Below the pieces are notes generated by a model. The model searched no databases and was not told the origin of the DNA. It saw only the letters and a program-made list of their open reading frames with translations. A stretch of 64,000 nt of DNA from Haladaptatus pallidirubidus (lineage in GTDB: Archaea > Halobacteriota > Halobacteria > Halobacteriales > Haladaptataceae), in the NCBI RefSeq assembly GCF_020700235.1, contig NZ_CP085301.1:3224001-3288000 (forward strand), in the 5' to 3' direction. Made by a program: the position numbers and the translations under genes. Positions within the stretch are counted from its first letter, which is position 1. Every line of letters begins with the position of its first letter. This document shows positions 53,780 to 62,313 of the stretch, piece by piece.

Positions 53780-54568
53780 CTATCGAAGCGCTTCGTACGC
53801 GCGCTCGTACACCGCCGCGGTTTTTTCCGGCTCGGCGCGCTCCGCCTTCGTCAGTGGTTCGAGCGCGCGTGTTTCCCTGGGATCGAGCAGGCTCACCACG
53901 TCTTCGACGCGCTTCTCGAGCGACCCGTCCCGGGCACTGTTGTCCGCAACTTCGCACGCTTTCGCGTAGCGCGCGCCGTCGTATACTCGGAGTCTGCGGG
54001 GTTCGACCACGGCAACGGTGTCGAATTCGATACCCTGAATCGGTCGGGCGATGTCGCTGTAGGATTCCACGACGGCGGGGTTTTCTCCGCCGATTCGCTC
54101 CGCCAGCGCGTGAAAGTGGGGAAGATAGCGACGTTCGGTTTGGTCGTTCAGTTCCGAAATCGATTCGACGGTGACCGCGTCGGACAACGGAAGATTTTCG
54201 CGGACGATTTCCGGAAGGTCGGTCGTTCCGTTGACGACGAATCCCCCGCCGACGCGGTCGACGAGAAATTCGCGGTGAGTCTGGCCGAGCAGACCTTTTC
54301 CCTTCCCCGGTGCGGGCCACCAAAGTCGGTGAACCGGATTCACGTCTTCTGGGGCGTGGTCGCCCGCGCTCGCGTCCGCGAGCCGGACCGAATCCTTGCC
54401 GTAGAGTCTTCCCTCGGAGATGGCCGTCATGGCGTCGTCGTGGTCGAACCAGAGATCGTTGCCAGCGCGTGGTTTGAACCCGACGGCGTCGAGGTGTGAA
54501 AGCAATCCGACCGTGAACGTCGTTTTGCCCGCATCCACTCGGTCGCTTCCCGCGACGAGAATCGTCAT
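53780..54568 (-). CDS. Haloarchaeal P-loop ATPase
   Basis: A 262-residue protein with an N-terminal P-loop VAGSDRVDAGKTTFTVGLL (G-x5-GKT) and a following GFKPRAGNDLWFDHDDAMTA. The segments FVVNGTTDLPEIVRENLPLS and AVVESYSDIARPIQGIEFD resemble the dethiobiotin-synthetase/BioD-like or CobB-like P-loop group. VVEPRRLRVYDGARYAKACE is near the end. The substrate is unknown. The start overlaps the stop of the upstream 88-residue gene by ATGA, so they are coupled. Confidence 0.8.
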   Translation of the reverse strand: MTILVAGSDRVDAGKTTFTVGLLSHLDAVGFKPRAGNDLWFDHDDAMTAISEGRLYGKDSVRLADASAGDHAPEDVNPVHRLWWPAPGKGKGLLGQTHREFLVDRVGGGFVVNGTTDLPEIVRENLPLSDAVTVESISELNDQTERRYLPHFHALAERIGGENPAVVESYSDIARPIQGIEFDTVAVVEPRRLRVYDGARYAKACEVADNSARDGSLEKRVEDVVSLLDPRETRALEPLTKAERAEPEKTAAVYERAYEALR

Positions 54569-54831
54569 GTCTTCAGGCCGTAGTAGCCGGGTTCGTCGTC
54601 GCTCGGCGGTTCCGCGACGACGAGCTCGTCCGCGTTGACCATGACCCACGGAATCGCCCAATCGAGCAGAATATCTTCCGTCTCGACGCCGATTTCGGCG
54701 TCGGGATCGAGTCCTTGCAGTAGTCGCGCAATTTCGTACACGCTGTACATCGTGTCGCCGTCGAGCAGTTCGTCCGGTTGGTAGAAATCGCAGGGATACA
54801 ACTGCTCGAAATCGTCCTTCGGTTTCGGCAT
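54565..54831 (-). CDS. 88-residue haloarchaeal protein of unknown function
   Basis: From MPKPKDDFEQLYPCDFYQPD, the protein has a conserved haloarchaeal core: MYSVYEIARLLQGLDPDAEI, VETEDILLDWAIPWVMVNAD, and the end EPPSDDEPGYYGLKT. I recall this as a DUF5827-like family, unverified. It looks like a small acidic globular domain, and I see no catalytic residues. Its overlap with the P-loop ATPase gene suggests a shared function. Confidence 0.7.
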   Translation of the reverse strand: MPKPKDDFEQLYPCDFYQPDELLDGDTMYSVYEIARLLQGLDPDAEIGVETEDILLDWAIPWVMVNADELVVAEPPSDDEPGYYGLKT

Positions 54832-54889
54832 ACGTGGGAGTACGTCCCTACCGGCGTAAAACCTCACGAATCGACGGTGAGCTACCGAA

Positions 54890-54955
54890 AATATTCTTAC
54901 ATATATTTGTAAATATAAAAATTAATAAATATAACCGAGTTTTTATAATAGAGCG
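54890..54955. promoter_or_regulatory. AT-rich promoter region with a dyad
   Basis: About 65 bases in this GC-rich genome are almost wholly A and T. They include ttaca-tatatt-tgtaa (54897-54912, a perfect 5-bp dyad) and tttataata (54941-54949, TATA-like), just before the ATG at 54965. The dyad may be an operator for the downstream gene or the divergent one. Confidence 0.45.
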
Positions 54956-54964
54956 TTCAAGATA

Positions 54965-55417
54965 ATGGATGACATGCGCGAGGAGCAGGTGAGCGAGACG
55001 AAAGCAGCGCTCGTATCGGCATTTGCCGAATTTGGCGGCGAAAAATTACGAGACATCTGGCTGTTCGACCAATCTGATTTCGAAATGCTGTATCTCCGCG
55101 ACGACGTCGCGGACAAACTCGATGAGATAGATGTCTCGAAGTTCGTCGATAACGAGCGATTCGGGTTCGTCACTCGAGACACCTACGACCAGTTGTACTA
55201 CGCGTCCTATCAGTACACGGTTCGGGGATTCGACGATTTCGAACAGTTTCGGATGTTCTTCGCGGACGACGAACGAAACGTGGGAGTGTTCGCCAGCCTC
55301 GACCTCCAACCGAGCGGTCACGACTACGAATCGCTCTTTCGGCACGTCACCGACATCGCGTCCGGCTACGACGTGCCGACGGTAGCAGCGACGGAATCCG
55401 AACGTTGGAACAGATAA
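54965..55417 (+). CDS. Haloarchaeal protein of unknown function (DUF7522-like)
   Basis: A 150-residue acidic protein. Blocks are TKAALVSAFAEFGGEKLRDI, WLFDQSDFEMLYLRDDVADK, RDTYDQLYYASYQYTVRGF and QFRMFFADDERNVGVFASLD. The arrangement of helices and strands recurs in haloarchaea, where I know it as a DUF7522-like family (unverified). No catalytic motif is clear. It follows an extremely AT-rich promoter. ATG 54965 is used; ATG 54974 is a possible alternative. Confidence 0.7.
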   Translation: MDDMREEQVSETKAALVSAFAEFGGEKLRDIWLFDQSDFEMLYLRDDVADKLDEIDVSKFVDNERFGFVTRDTYDQLYYASYQYTVRGFDDFEQFRMFFADDERNVGVFASLDLQPSGHDYESLFRHVTDIASGYDVPTVAATESERWNR

Positions 55418-55479
55418 CAGTTCGCTACAGCAGTCGCTCGTGGATTTTCCGCGCGAAAAATATCGGTTGATTTGGCCCG

Positions 55480-56091
55480 TTATTCGAACCGCGGCGCGAC
55501 GTTTTCGTACTGGTCGGCAACCTCGTCCCAATCGACGACCTCGAAGAAGTTGTCGATGAAGTCGCCGCGGTCTGGACCGTAGTCGTAGTAGTAGGAGTGT
55601 TCCCACACGTCGAGCGCGAGAATCGGGTGGCTACCCCAGAGTGCACCCTGGTCGTGTTTGTCAACTTTGACATTGCGAAGCTGTTTTGCGACCGGGTCGT
55701 ACACGAGAAGCGCCCAGCCACCTGCGGCGCTCGCGGCAGCCTCGAACTCGCCCTTCCAACCCTCGTAGGAACCGAAGTCCTCCTCGATGCGGTCGGCGAG
55801 TTCGCCCTCGGGTTCGCCGCCACCGTTCGGATCCATGTTGTCCCAGAAGAGGGTGTGGAGGTAGTGTCCACAGCCGTTATGGGTGACATTACCCAGCGCA
55901 CCCGCGGTGCTGGAGTAGTCGCCGGATTCGCGGTTCTCCGCGAGGGTTTCCTCGGCACTGTTGAGGCCGTTTACGTAGCCCTGATGGTGCGTGTCGTGGT
56001 GCCATTCGAGCACCTGCTCGGAGATGTGGGGTTCCAGCGCGTCGTAGTCGTACGGAAGCGGTGGCAGTTCCGCGTTCGATTGTTCTGGCAT
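55480..56091 (-). CDS. sod: Superoxide dismutase (Mn/Fe type), copy 1
   Basis: A 203-residue dismutase. The N-terminal helix supplies WHHDTHHQGYVNGLN with the first ligand His, the second His is in NGCGHYLHTLFW, and Asp and His are in LALDVWEHSYYYDYGP. The tyrosine gateway and GGGEPEGELADRIEEDFG helix are normal. HDQGALWGSHPI near residue 145 has the form typical of haloarchaeal Mn-SODs. It converts superoxide to O2 and H2O2. It lies 118 bp downstream of a second SOD gene. Confidence 0.95.
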   Translation of the reverse strand: MPEQSNAELPPLPYDYDALEPHISEQVLEWHHDTHHQGYVNGLNSAEETLAENRESGDYSSTAGALGNVTHNGCGHYLHTLFWDNMDPNGGGEPEGELADRIEEDFGSYEGWKGEFEAAASAAGGWALLVYDPVAKQLRNVKVDKHDQGALWGSHPILALDVWEHSYYYDYGPDRGDFIDNFFEVVDWDEVADQYENVAPRFE

Positions 56092-56209
56092 ATGTGTATA
56101 CCTCCGTCAAATACATCTCACCACTCGCTGTTAAACCTTGAGGAGAAGTTCGCTAACACATGGCACGATATTCCGGCAAAAAAGACCCCTTTGCGGCGGT
56201 TTGCGGCGA

Positions 56210-56809
56210 TTACATGCTTTGCGCCGCGTCGAATCGCTCCGCCACGTCGTCCCAGTTCACCACGTCCCAGAAGTTGTCCACGTACTCGCCCCGGTTGTTC
56301 TCGTACTGGAGGTAGTAGGCGTGTTCCCACACGTCCAGCACGAGCAGGGGTTCGCCCATCGGACTCTGATTCTGGTGGTTCTCGACCATGGTTACGATGG
56401 GTTTGTCCGCCACGAAGTCGTACAGTAACATCCCCCATCCGGAGCCTTCGACGCCCTTCGCCGCCGCCGAAAAGTGGCTCTTGAACTGGTCGAAGCCGCC
56501 GAAATGCTCGTCGATCGCGTCGGCGAGGTCGCCGCCGGGTTCGCCGCCGCCATCCGGGGACATGTTCTCCCAGAAGACGCTGTGGTTGATGTGTCCCGAG
56601 AGGTTGAACGCGAGGTTACGTTCGACTCCCTTCACGTCCCCCCACTCGTCGTTTTCGCGCATCTGCTCCAGTTTGTCGAGCGCCGCGTTCGCTCCATCGA
56701 CGTACCCTTGGTGGTGTTTGTCGTGGTGCAGTTCCATGATTCGCGCGTCTATCGCCGGTTCCAGTGCGTCGTAGTCGTACGGTAACTCCGGTAGTTCGTA
56801 GGTTGCCAT
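56210..56809 (-). CDS. Superoxide dismutase (Mn/Fe type), copy 2
   Basis: A 199-residue dismutase. Ligands are in LHHDKHHQGYVDGAN (first His), NLSGHINHSVFWENM (second His) and LVLDVWEHAYYLQYEN (Asp, His). The segment ENHQNQSPMGEPLL and the DVWEHAYYLQYENNR form are closer to canonical bacterial Mn-SODs than to copy 1, where the corresponding region reads HDQGALWGSHPI. The two copies are clearly diverged paralogues. ATG 56809 is the family start. Photolyase is upstream on the same strand. Confidence 0.94.
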   Translation of the reverse strand: MATYELPELPYDYDALEPAIDARIMELHHDKHHQGYVDGANAALDKLEQMRENDEWGDVKGVERNLAFNLSGHINHSVFWENMSPDGGGEPGGDLADAIDEHFGGFDQFKSHFSAAAKGVEGSGWGMLLYDFVADKPIVTMVENHQNQSPMGEPLLVLDVWEHAYYLQYENNRGEYVDNFWDVVNWDDVAERFDAAQSM

Positions 56810-56990
56810 AATAACCCCCGTCAACTGGTCAACGGTGGTCGTGTTAAGTGTTGAGGCAAACGACAGCGGGAGCGTTTGAGACGTATCTGGTGAGCAAATT
56901 TGCGATGGAATTTTCGCGAACCACCAGGCCCGCCCAACTCTCGTGAAAATTTCGAAATAACACTGTTCGCTATTATTCTCTACTCCCGAA

Positions 56991-58403
56991 CTATCCTTTC
57001 GCGTTTTCGAACATCGAAATCGCATCTTCACGCCGTTCCGAATGGTCTACGATGGGGGCAGGGTAGTCGGGTGCGAGGTCGGTGCGCTCCGCTTCGTCCA
57101 GGTCGTTCCACTCGTGAATCTTCTTCGAGGGAACGTCTTGCAGTTCCGGAACGAACCGTTTGATGTACTCCGCGTCAGAATCGAACCGTTCGCCCTGCGT
57201 CATCGGGTTGAAAATCCGGAAATAGGGTTGGGCGTCCGTCCCGGTCGAGGCGGCCCACTGCCACCCGCCGTTGTCGTTTGCAGTGTCGTGGTCGGCCAAC
57301 TTTTGGCGGTACCAGTCGTATCCCTCGCGCCAATCCACGAGCAAGTCTTTCGTTAGGAAGGTGGCGACAATCATCCGGACGCGGTTGTGAACCCACGCCT
57401 CCTCGCGTAGTTGGCGCATTCCGGCGTCCACGATAGGGTAGCCCGTTTCCCCGTCCTTCCACGCTTGCACGCCCTCGGGGTCGTCGCGCCACGCGATGTC
57501 GTACTGATAGTCCTTGTAGTTCTCCACGACCACGTCGGGCCGGTTGTCGAGAACGTGCGCGTAGAAATCGCGCCACGCGAGTTGGCGCTGGAAGCCATCG
57601 ACGGAATCTGCGTCTGCCTCGGTTTGGGCGTCGTTCTTCGCCTGCTCCGTCGTCTCCCATACCTCACGAATTCCGATGGTACCGAACTTGAGATGCGGAG
57701 AGAGGCGAGAAGTACATTCCTGAGCCGGGTAATCGCGCTTCTCGTCGTAGGAGTACACGTCGCCATCGCAGAACGCGGCAAGGAGTTCCCGGGCGGTTTC
57801 CGCCCCCGCCGGGGGAATCTCGGCTACCGGTTCCTCGAAGCCAAGGTCGGCGAGGGTCGGCAAGTCGCCGCTTTCCACGTCGGTGAGTTCTGCCACTTCC
57901 ATCTCACCAACGTCAACGACTTTCCCCGGTGCGCCGAACGACTCGCCCTTCCCCCGGTCGCGCCATTTCTTCCAGAAGTAAGTGAAAACCGAGTAGTAGT
58001 CGCCTTGATTCGTCGTGATGCTTCCGGGGGTGTGGAGCAGGGAATCGTGGAAGCTTTGGCAAACGATTCCGTCCTCGTCCAGCGCATCCCGTACTTCGGC
58101 ATCACGGCGTTTTGCCAGCCCGGAGTAATCGCGATTCCAGACCACTCGTTCGGCGCCGAGTTCCGCCGCGATTCGTGGAAGCTCCTCCCGCGGGTCGCCG
58201 TGAGCGACCAGTAAGTCGCCACCTCGTTTGCGGTACGACTCGCGGAGCGATTCGAGTGCCGAGAGCATATACGAGACGCGCGGCGGGGCGGCGTGTCCGA
58301 GTACCTCGCGGTCGAAGACGAACACAGGAACGACGGGGTCGCCCGACGAGAGCGCCCGGTTGTCTTCGACCCGAAGGTCGCGACGATGCCAGTGAAGATT
58401 CAT
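56991..58403 (-). CDS. phr: DNA photolyase (cryptochrome/photolyase family)
   Basis: A 470-residue flavoenzyme that repairs UV-induced cyclobutane dimers using light. The antenna domain starts LHWHRRDLRVEDNRAL and has VVPVFVFDREVLG. The FAD domain has RLSPHLKFGTIGIREVW, QRQLAWRDFYAHVL, VDAGMRQLREEAWVHNRVRM, GWQWAASTGTDAQPYFRIFN and the FAD-binding DHDTANDNGGWQ loop. It is in a run with two SOD genes on the minus strand and divergent from an acyl-CoA synthetase. Confidence 0.95.
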   Translation of the reverse strand: MNLHWHRRDLRVEDNRALSSGDPVVPVFVFDREVLGHAAPPRVSYMLSALESLRESYRKRGGDLLVAHGDPREELPRIAAELGAERVVWNRDYSGLAKRRDAEVRDALDEDGIVCQSFHDSLLHTPGSITTNQGDYYSVFTYFWKKWRDRGKGESFGAPGKVVDVGEMEVAELTDVESGDLPTLADLGFEEPVAEIPPAGAETARELLAAFCDGDVYSYDEKRDYPAQECTSRLSPHLKFGTIGIREVWETTEQAKNDAQTEADADSVDGFQRQLAWRDFYAHVLDNRPDVVVENYKDYQYDIAWRDDPEGVQAWKDGETGYPIVDAGMRQLREEAWVHNRVRMIVATFLTKDLLVDWREGYDWYRQKLADHDTANDNGGWQWAASTGTDAQPYFRIFNPMTQGERFDSDAEYIKRFVPELQDVPSKKIHEWNDLDEAERTDLAPDYPAPIVDHSERREDAISMFENAKG

Positions 58404-58561
58404 GGTGGGCGAACGACGAGCAGCCCCTTAAGCGGCGAACCCAATTTGTGGGGTTCGCCCCGGACAGCAGTTCAGCACGACAGTTACACCGTTTCCGAAC
58501 GCCAGTTCCGCGCACGATTTTCAGTGAGGTTTTATGACAGTAGTCCTCGTTACAAACCACC

Positions 58562-60115
58562 ATGGTAAATCTTATCGCGTCTGTTGCCAACACGGTTTCT
58601 GACCACCCGGACGAACCGGCCATCGTCACCGACGACCAGACGCTGACCTACGAAGACCTGTGGGCACAGATCAGCGGCTTCGCTGGCGGACTCGCGGAGC
58701 GTGACGTCGGCGAGGACGACCGAGTCGCCGTCTACCTGCCGAACGTTCCGCAGTTCGTCGTCGCGTTCCACGGGACGCTCATGGCCGGCGGCGTCGTGGT
58801 TCCGATGAATCCGCAGTACCGAGCGCGCGAAATCAGCCACCTGCTCGCGGACAGCGGCGCGAAAGTCGTCGTGACGCTCCCCGACCTCGTCCCCTTCGTG
58901 GAGGAGGTTCGGGATGAGACGGATGTCGAACACGTCGTCACGCTCGGCACGGAGGGCGGCATTTTCTTCGGCGACTTCCTCGCCGAGGGCGACGGCGAAA
59001 TCGCGGAGAGGGCGGACGACGACCTCGCGGTGCAACCGTACACAAGCGGAACGACAGGCACCCCGAAAGGTGTGGAACTCACGCACGAAAACCTCACGTC
59101 GAATGCGGAGGCCTCCGCGGAACTGGTTCCCGGCGGAATCGGAACCGACGACTCCCTGTTGGGCGTGCTCCCGCTGTTCCACATCTACGGCATGACAGTC
59201 TGTATGAACGGAACTCTGTTCCGCGGCGGAGCGTTCTATCCCCTGCCGACGTGGGATGCACAGCAGGCCCTCTCCGTGGTCGAGGATGCCGAACTGACGA
59301 TAATGCACGGCGTGCCCGCGATGTACAACGACGTGATAAATCAGCCGAACGCAGCGGAGTTCGACCTGTCGTCCCTGCGACTTGCCGGGGTCGGCGGGGG
59401 CGGCATTCCCATCGAAGTGCTCCGGCGGTTCGAGGAACTGTACGACGCGAAAATTTACGAGGGCTACGGCCTGACCGAGACGAGTCCGGTCACGCATTTC
59501 AACACCCCCGAGGACGGCCGACGAGTCGGCAGTATCGGAACCACGATTCAGGGCGTCAGCGCCCGCGTCGTGAACGGGGAGTTCGAAGAACAACCGCCCG
59601 TCGCCGAGGGGCCGCTTGCGGAAGGCGATGCGGAGTTGGACGACGTAACGGGTGAAATTGTCGTCGCCGGGCCGAACGTGATGCAAGGCTACGCCGGACT
59701 CCCGGACGCCACCGACGCGGCGTTCACCGAAGCAGACGAAAGACGCTGGTTTCACACCGGCGACATCGGTTACTGGGACGAAGACGGCTTTTTCTACGTC
59801 GTTGACCGCAAGAAACACATGATAAACACCGCGGGCTACAACGTCTACCCGCGGGAAGTCGAAGAACTCCTCTTCGAACACGAGGCCGTAGCCGATGCGG
59901 CGGTGGTCGGGATTCCCGACGACCGCCGGAACGAGACGGTGAAAGCCTTCGTCGTCCCGGTTCCCGACGCGGACATCACGGTCGACGAGATTCAGGAGTT
60001 CTGTCTGGACAAGCTCGCGGCGTACAAGCATCCGCGAGAAGTCGCGTTCGTGGAGGAACTGCCGCGGACGACGACCGGAAAGGTACAGAAGTTCGAATTG
60101 GTCGAACAGGGATAG
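58562..60115 (+). CDS. Long-chain acyl-CoA synthetase
   Basis: A 517-residue fatty acid-CoA ligase. P-loop YTSGTTGTPKGVELTHENL, LPLFHIYGMTVCMN, GYGLTETSPVTHFN, WFHTGDIGYWDEDGFFYVVD, RKKHMINTAGYNVYPREVEEL and the C-terminal LPRTTTGKVQKFELVEQG with the catalytic lysine are all present. It activates fatty acids for beta-oxidation or lipid turnover. A TATA-like gttttatga lies 20-30 bases upstream of ATG 58562. It is divergent from photolyase (158 bp). Confidence 0.93.
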   Translation: MVNLIASVANTVSDHPDEPAIVTDDQTLTYEDLWAQISGFAGGLAERDVGEDDRVAVYLPNVPQFVVAFHGTLMAGGVVVPMNPQYRAREISHLLADSGAKVVVTLPDLVPFVEEVRDETDVEHVVTLGTEGGIFFGDFLAEGDGEIAERADDDLAVQPYTSGTTGTPKGVELTHENLTSNAEASAELVPGGIGTDDSLLGVLPLFHIYGMTVCMNGTLFRGGAFYPLPTWDAQQALSVVEDAELTIMHGVPAMYNDVINQPNAAEFDLSSLRLAGVGGGGIPIEVLRRFEELYDAKIYEGYGLTETSPVTHFNTPEDGRRVGSIGTTIQGVSARVVNGEFEEQPPVAEGPLAEGDAELDDVTGEIVVAGPNVMQGYAGLPDATDAAFTEADERRWFHTGDIGYWDEDGFFYVVDRKKHMINTAGYNVYPREVEELLFEHEAVADAAVVGIPDDRRNETVKAFVVPVPDADITVDEIQEFCLDKLAAYKHPREVAFVEELPRTTTGKVQKFELVEQG

Positions 60116-60143
60116 TTCCGCGCGAATAGACAGAACGGGGACG

Positions 60144-61217
60144 TTACTTTTCGGTCGCGACAGGTTCCGCTGTGTCCTCGTCCGTCTGCCAGCGAAGCGT
60201 CACCGTCCACTCCGATTCGTGGTCCGAAAATGACGGTCGTTCGACCAGTTCTATTTTTCCGGTCGGTTTGGGGAGTCTGTCGGCATCTCCCGTTTCTGAT
60301 GGTCGCATCCCCTCGTAGCGACCGGTGAGCTCCTCGCGGAGGGAGCGAAGGTACGTCGCAAGCTCGTCGCGGCTCAGGGACGCTTCGCGTTCGACGTGGT
60401 CGTTCGTCGTGCTCCCGTCGGTCGTCCCGGGAACGCTGGCGGTGTGCCCGCCGATAACGGAGTTGATAACCGCGCCCAGGAGAAGGACGAGTCCGGAGAA
60501 GTAGAGCCACGTGATAACGACGATGACGCCGCCGAAGAGGCTGGCGGAGCCGTCACCTTTGAACGTCAGATACACCTGAAAGAGCGCCTGCAGCCCGGCC
60601 CATCCGACCGCCGCAAAGACGGTTCCGGGGATGACTTGTTTCCAATCGAGTTCTGCGTCGGGAAACAGGTAGTACATTGGGAAAAACGCGATAATCAGGC
60701 CTGTAACGAGCACCAGCGGCGTCAGCAATCCGAGATACGGAATCGTATCCGAGAACGCGCTGAACACGGCGCTGGCGGCGACCGTGGCGATGATGGCCAC
60801 CGTGAGTCCGACGAGAACGACAGCCGCATCTTTCAACTGGTCAGTGAGGGAGTTCTCCGATTCCGTGTCGTAAATCTCCGAAAAGGCGGTGTCGAGCCCG
60901 CGGAATATCTTCAGCGACCCCCAAACGAGAACGACGAGTCCGATGAACGAGGCACCGGTCGCGGCCGTTCCGCCCTCGAACACCTGCGCGATGACGTTCG
61001 CAATCGGCTTCGGGAGCGAACTGTTCGCAACGTCGATGATTCTGTTTTCAAGTCCGCCGCCGACAACGGTGGCAACGAGGAGGAGGAGCAGTAGTATCGG
61101 CACGAGCGAGACGAACGCGTTGTAGGCGATGCCCGCCGCCAAGAGGGTCACGTTCTTCTCCGAAAAGTCGGAGGCGACCCGCTTCCCGGTCGTCACAACT
61201 CCGTCGAGGCTGGTCAT
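60144..61217 (-). CDS. YihY/BrkB-family membrane protein
   Basis: A 357-residue membrane protein with six or so spans. The start KRVASDFSEKNVTLLAAGIA and NAFVSLVPILLLLLLVATVV are the family N-terminus. SLKIFRGLDTAFSEIYDTE is the conserved loop, and FPDAELDWKQVIPGTVFAAVG with LQALFQVYLTFKG is the last conserved block. The cytosolic C-terminus (about 265-357) is acidic. Members were once called RNase BN but are not nucleases. A transport or envelope role is likely. Confidence 0.9.
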   Translation of the reverse strand: MTSLDGVVTTGKRVASDFSEKNVTLLAAGIAYNAFVSLVPILLLLLLVATVVGGGLENRIIDVANSSLPKPIANVIAQVFEGGTAATGASFIGLVVLVWGSLKIFRGLDTAFSEIYDTESENSLTDQLKDAAVVLVGLTVAIIATVAASAVFSAFSDTIPYLGLLTPLVLVTGLIIAFFPMYYLFPDAELDWKQVIPGTVFAAVGWAGLQALFQVYLTFKGDGSASLFGGVIVVITWLYFSGLVLLLGAVINSVIGGHTASVPGTTDGSTTNDHVEREASLSRDELATYLRSLREELTGRYEGMRPSETGDADRLPKPTGKIELVERPSFSDHESEWTVTLRWQTDEDTAEPVATEK

Positions 61218-61288
61218 GGGACCCCGTCAACGAGAACCCTAAAGATAGGTGTGGCCGGTCGAACTCGTACCGGCGACGGAACGATTCC

Positions 61289-62248
61289 CTACCATCCCAA
61301 CCGAATCTGGCCCTCGTAATACTCTCGCGCTCGTCGAATCTTTTGGAACAGATAGCCGCCGACGAGCCCCGCAAAGACGAGGACGTAGACGAGCAACCAA
61401 AACAGCGCATCGCCGCCCACAACCGACGCCAGCGTTTCGGTGACGACTCCCGCCGTCGAGTTGTAAAAGCCGTGAAGAATGGCGGGTATAGCGATTCCCT
61501 TGACGATTATCGGCCCGCGGTTGGCGGGGACGATCTTCGCCAGTCCGAGGTAGTAGCCCGAGATCGCCGCCCAGAGAACGTGGTTCGGCCCGACGATTGC
61601 CCGCGTCACCGCGACCCCCGAAACCGTAACCGCAGTTCCGACCCCGCCGTTCATCTCCACCGACCCCACGACGTAGGTGAGGTTTTCGATGGTCGCAAAG
61701 CCGAGCCCGGCCATCGCGCCGTACACCGCGCCATCGACCGCGGTTTGAAAATGCGGCGTTCTGTAGGCGTGAAATCGAACCGCGAGCCATTTGACGGTTT
61801 CCTCGACCGGTCCGACGATGAGGAAGAAAAATGGAACAATGGCGAGGACGCCGACTCCGAACCCCGACAGCACGGACGCGCCGACCGTGTTAATAATCGC
61901 GGCGAACGCCGCGAACACGACGCCGAGGAGGAACGTGACGACGAGCGTCGGGAGCGGTTCCCGTTCGGTCGGATCGGCCCGCCAGATGTACCCTGCGAGC
62001 AGGAGCGCGGGAATCACGGACAGGAAGGAAAACACCCCGAGCAGTGGGCGTTCGACGACCGTCGCACCCACCAGTGCGAGTTCGACGACGACGAACGTCA
62101 GCGCGACGACGACTGTCAGTCCACGAGTTGTCCCCGCGAGCAGTCGGTAGAGGCGGAGCGCGAGTCGGTCGGTCCTCGTTCGCGGCTCCCACGATTCGAT
62201 GTCGTAGGAGTCCTCTCGACTCTCGATTCTGTTCTCGGGTTCGTCCAT
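61289..62248 (-). CDS. PrsW-family intramembrane metalloprotease
   Basis: A 319-residue protein with about eight spans. Signature motifs are VGPVEETVKWLAV (EExxK), GLGFATIENLTYV (FAxxEN), RAIVGPNHVLWAA and PAILHGFYN (conserved His). Bacterial PrsW cleaves an anti-sigma factor; haloarchaea lack that system, so the target here is unknown. ATG 62248 is preferred to an upstream in-frame ATG at 62275. It is 71 bp upstream of the YihY gene on the same strand. Confidence 0.89.
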   Translation of the reverse strand: MDEPENRIESREDSYDIESWEPRTRTDRLALRLYRLLAGTTRGLTVVVALTFVVVELALVGATVVERPLLGVFSFLSVIPALLLAGYIWRADPTEREPLPTLVVTFLLGVVFAAFAAIINTVGASVLSGFGVGVLAIVPFFFLIVGPVEETVKWLAVRFHAYRTPHFQTAVDGAVYGAMAGLGFATIENLTYVVGSVEMNGGVGTAVTVSGVAVTRAIVGPNHVLWAAISGYYLGLAKIVPANRGPIIVKGIAIPAILHGFYNSTAGVVTETLASVVGGDALFWLLVYVLVFAGLVGGYLFQKIRRAREYYEGQIRLGW

Positions 62249-62313
62249 CACGGACGCTACGTGCGCCAGATGCAAATCGGTTGTTGCGGTCGGTGAGGTA
62301 TCACTACGGACGA

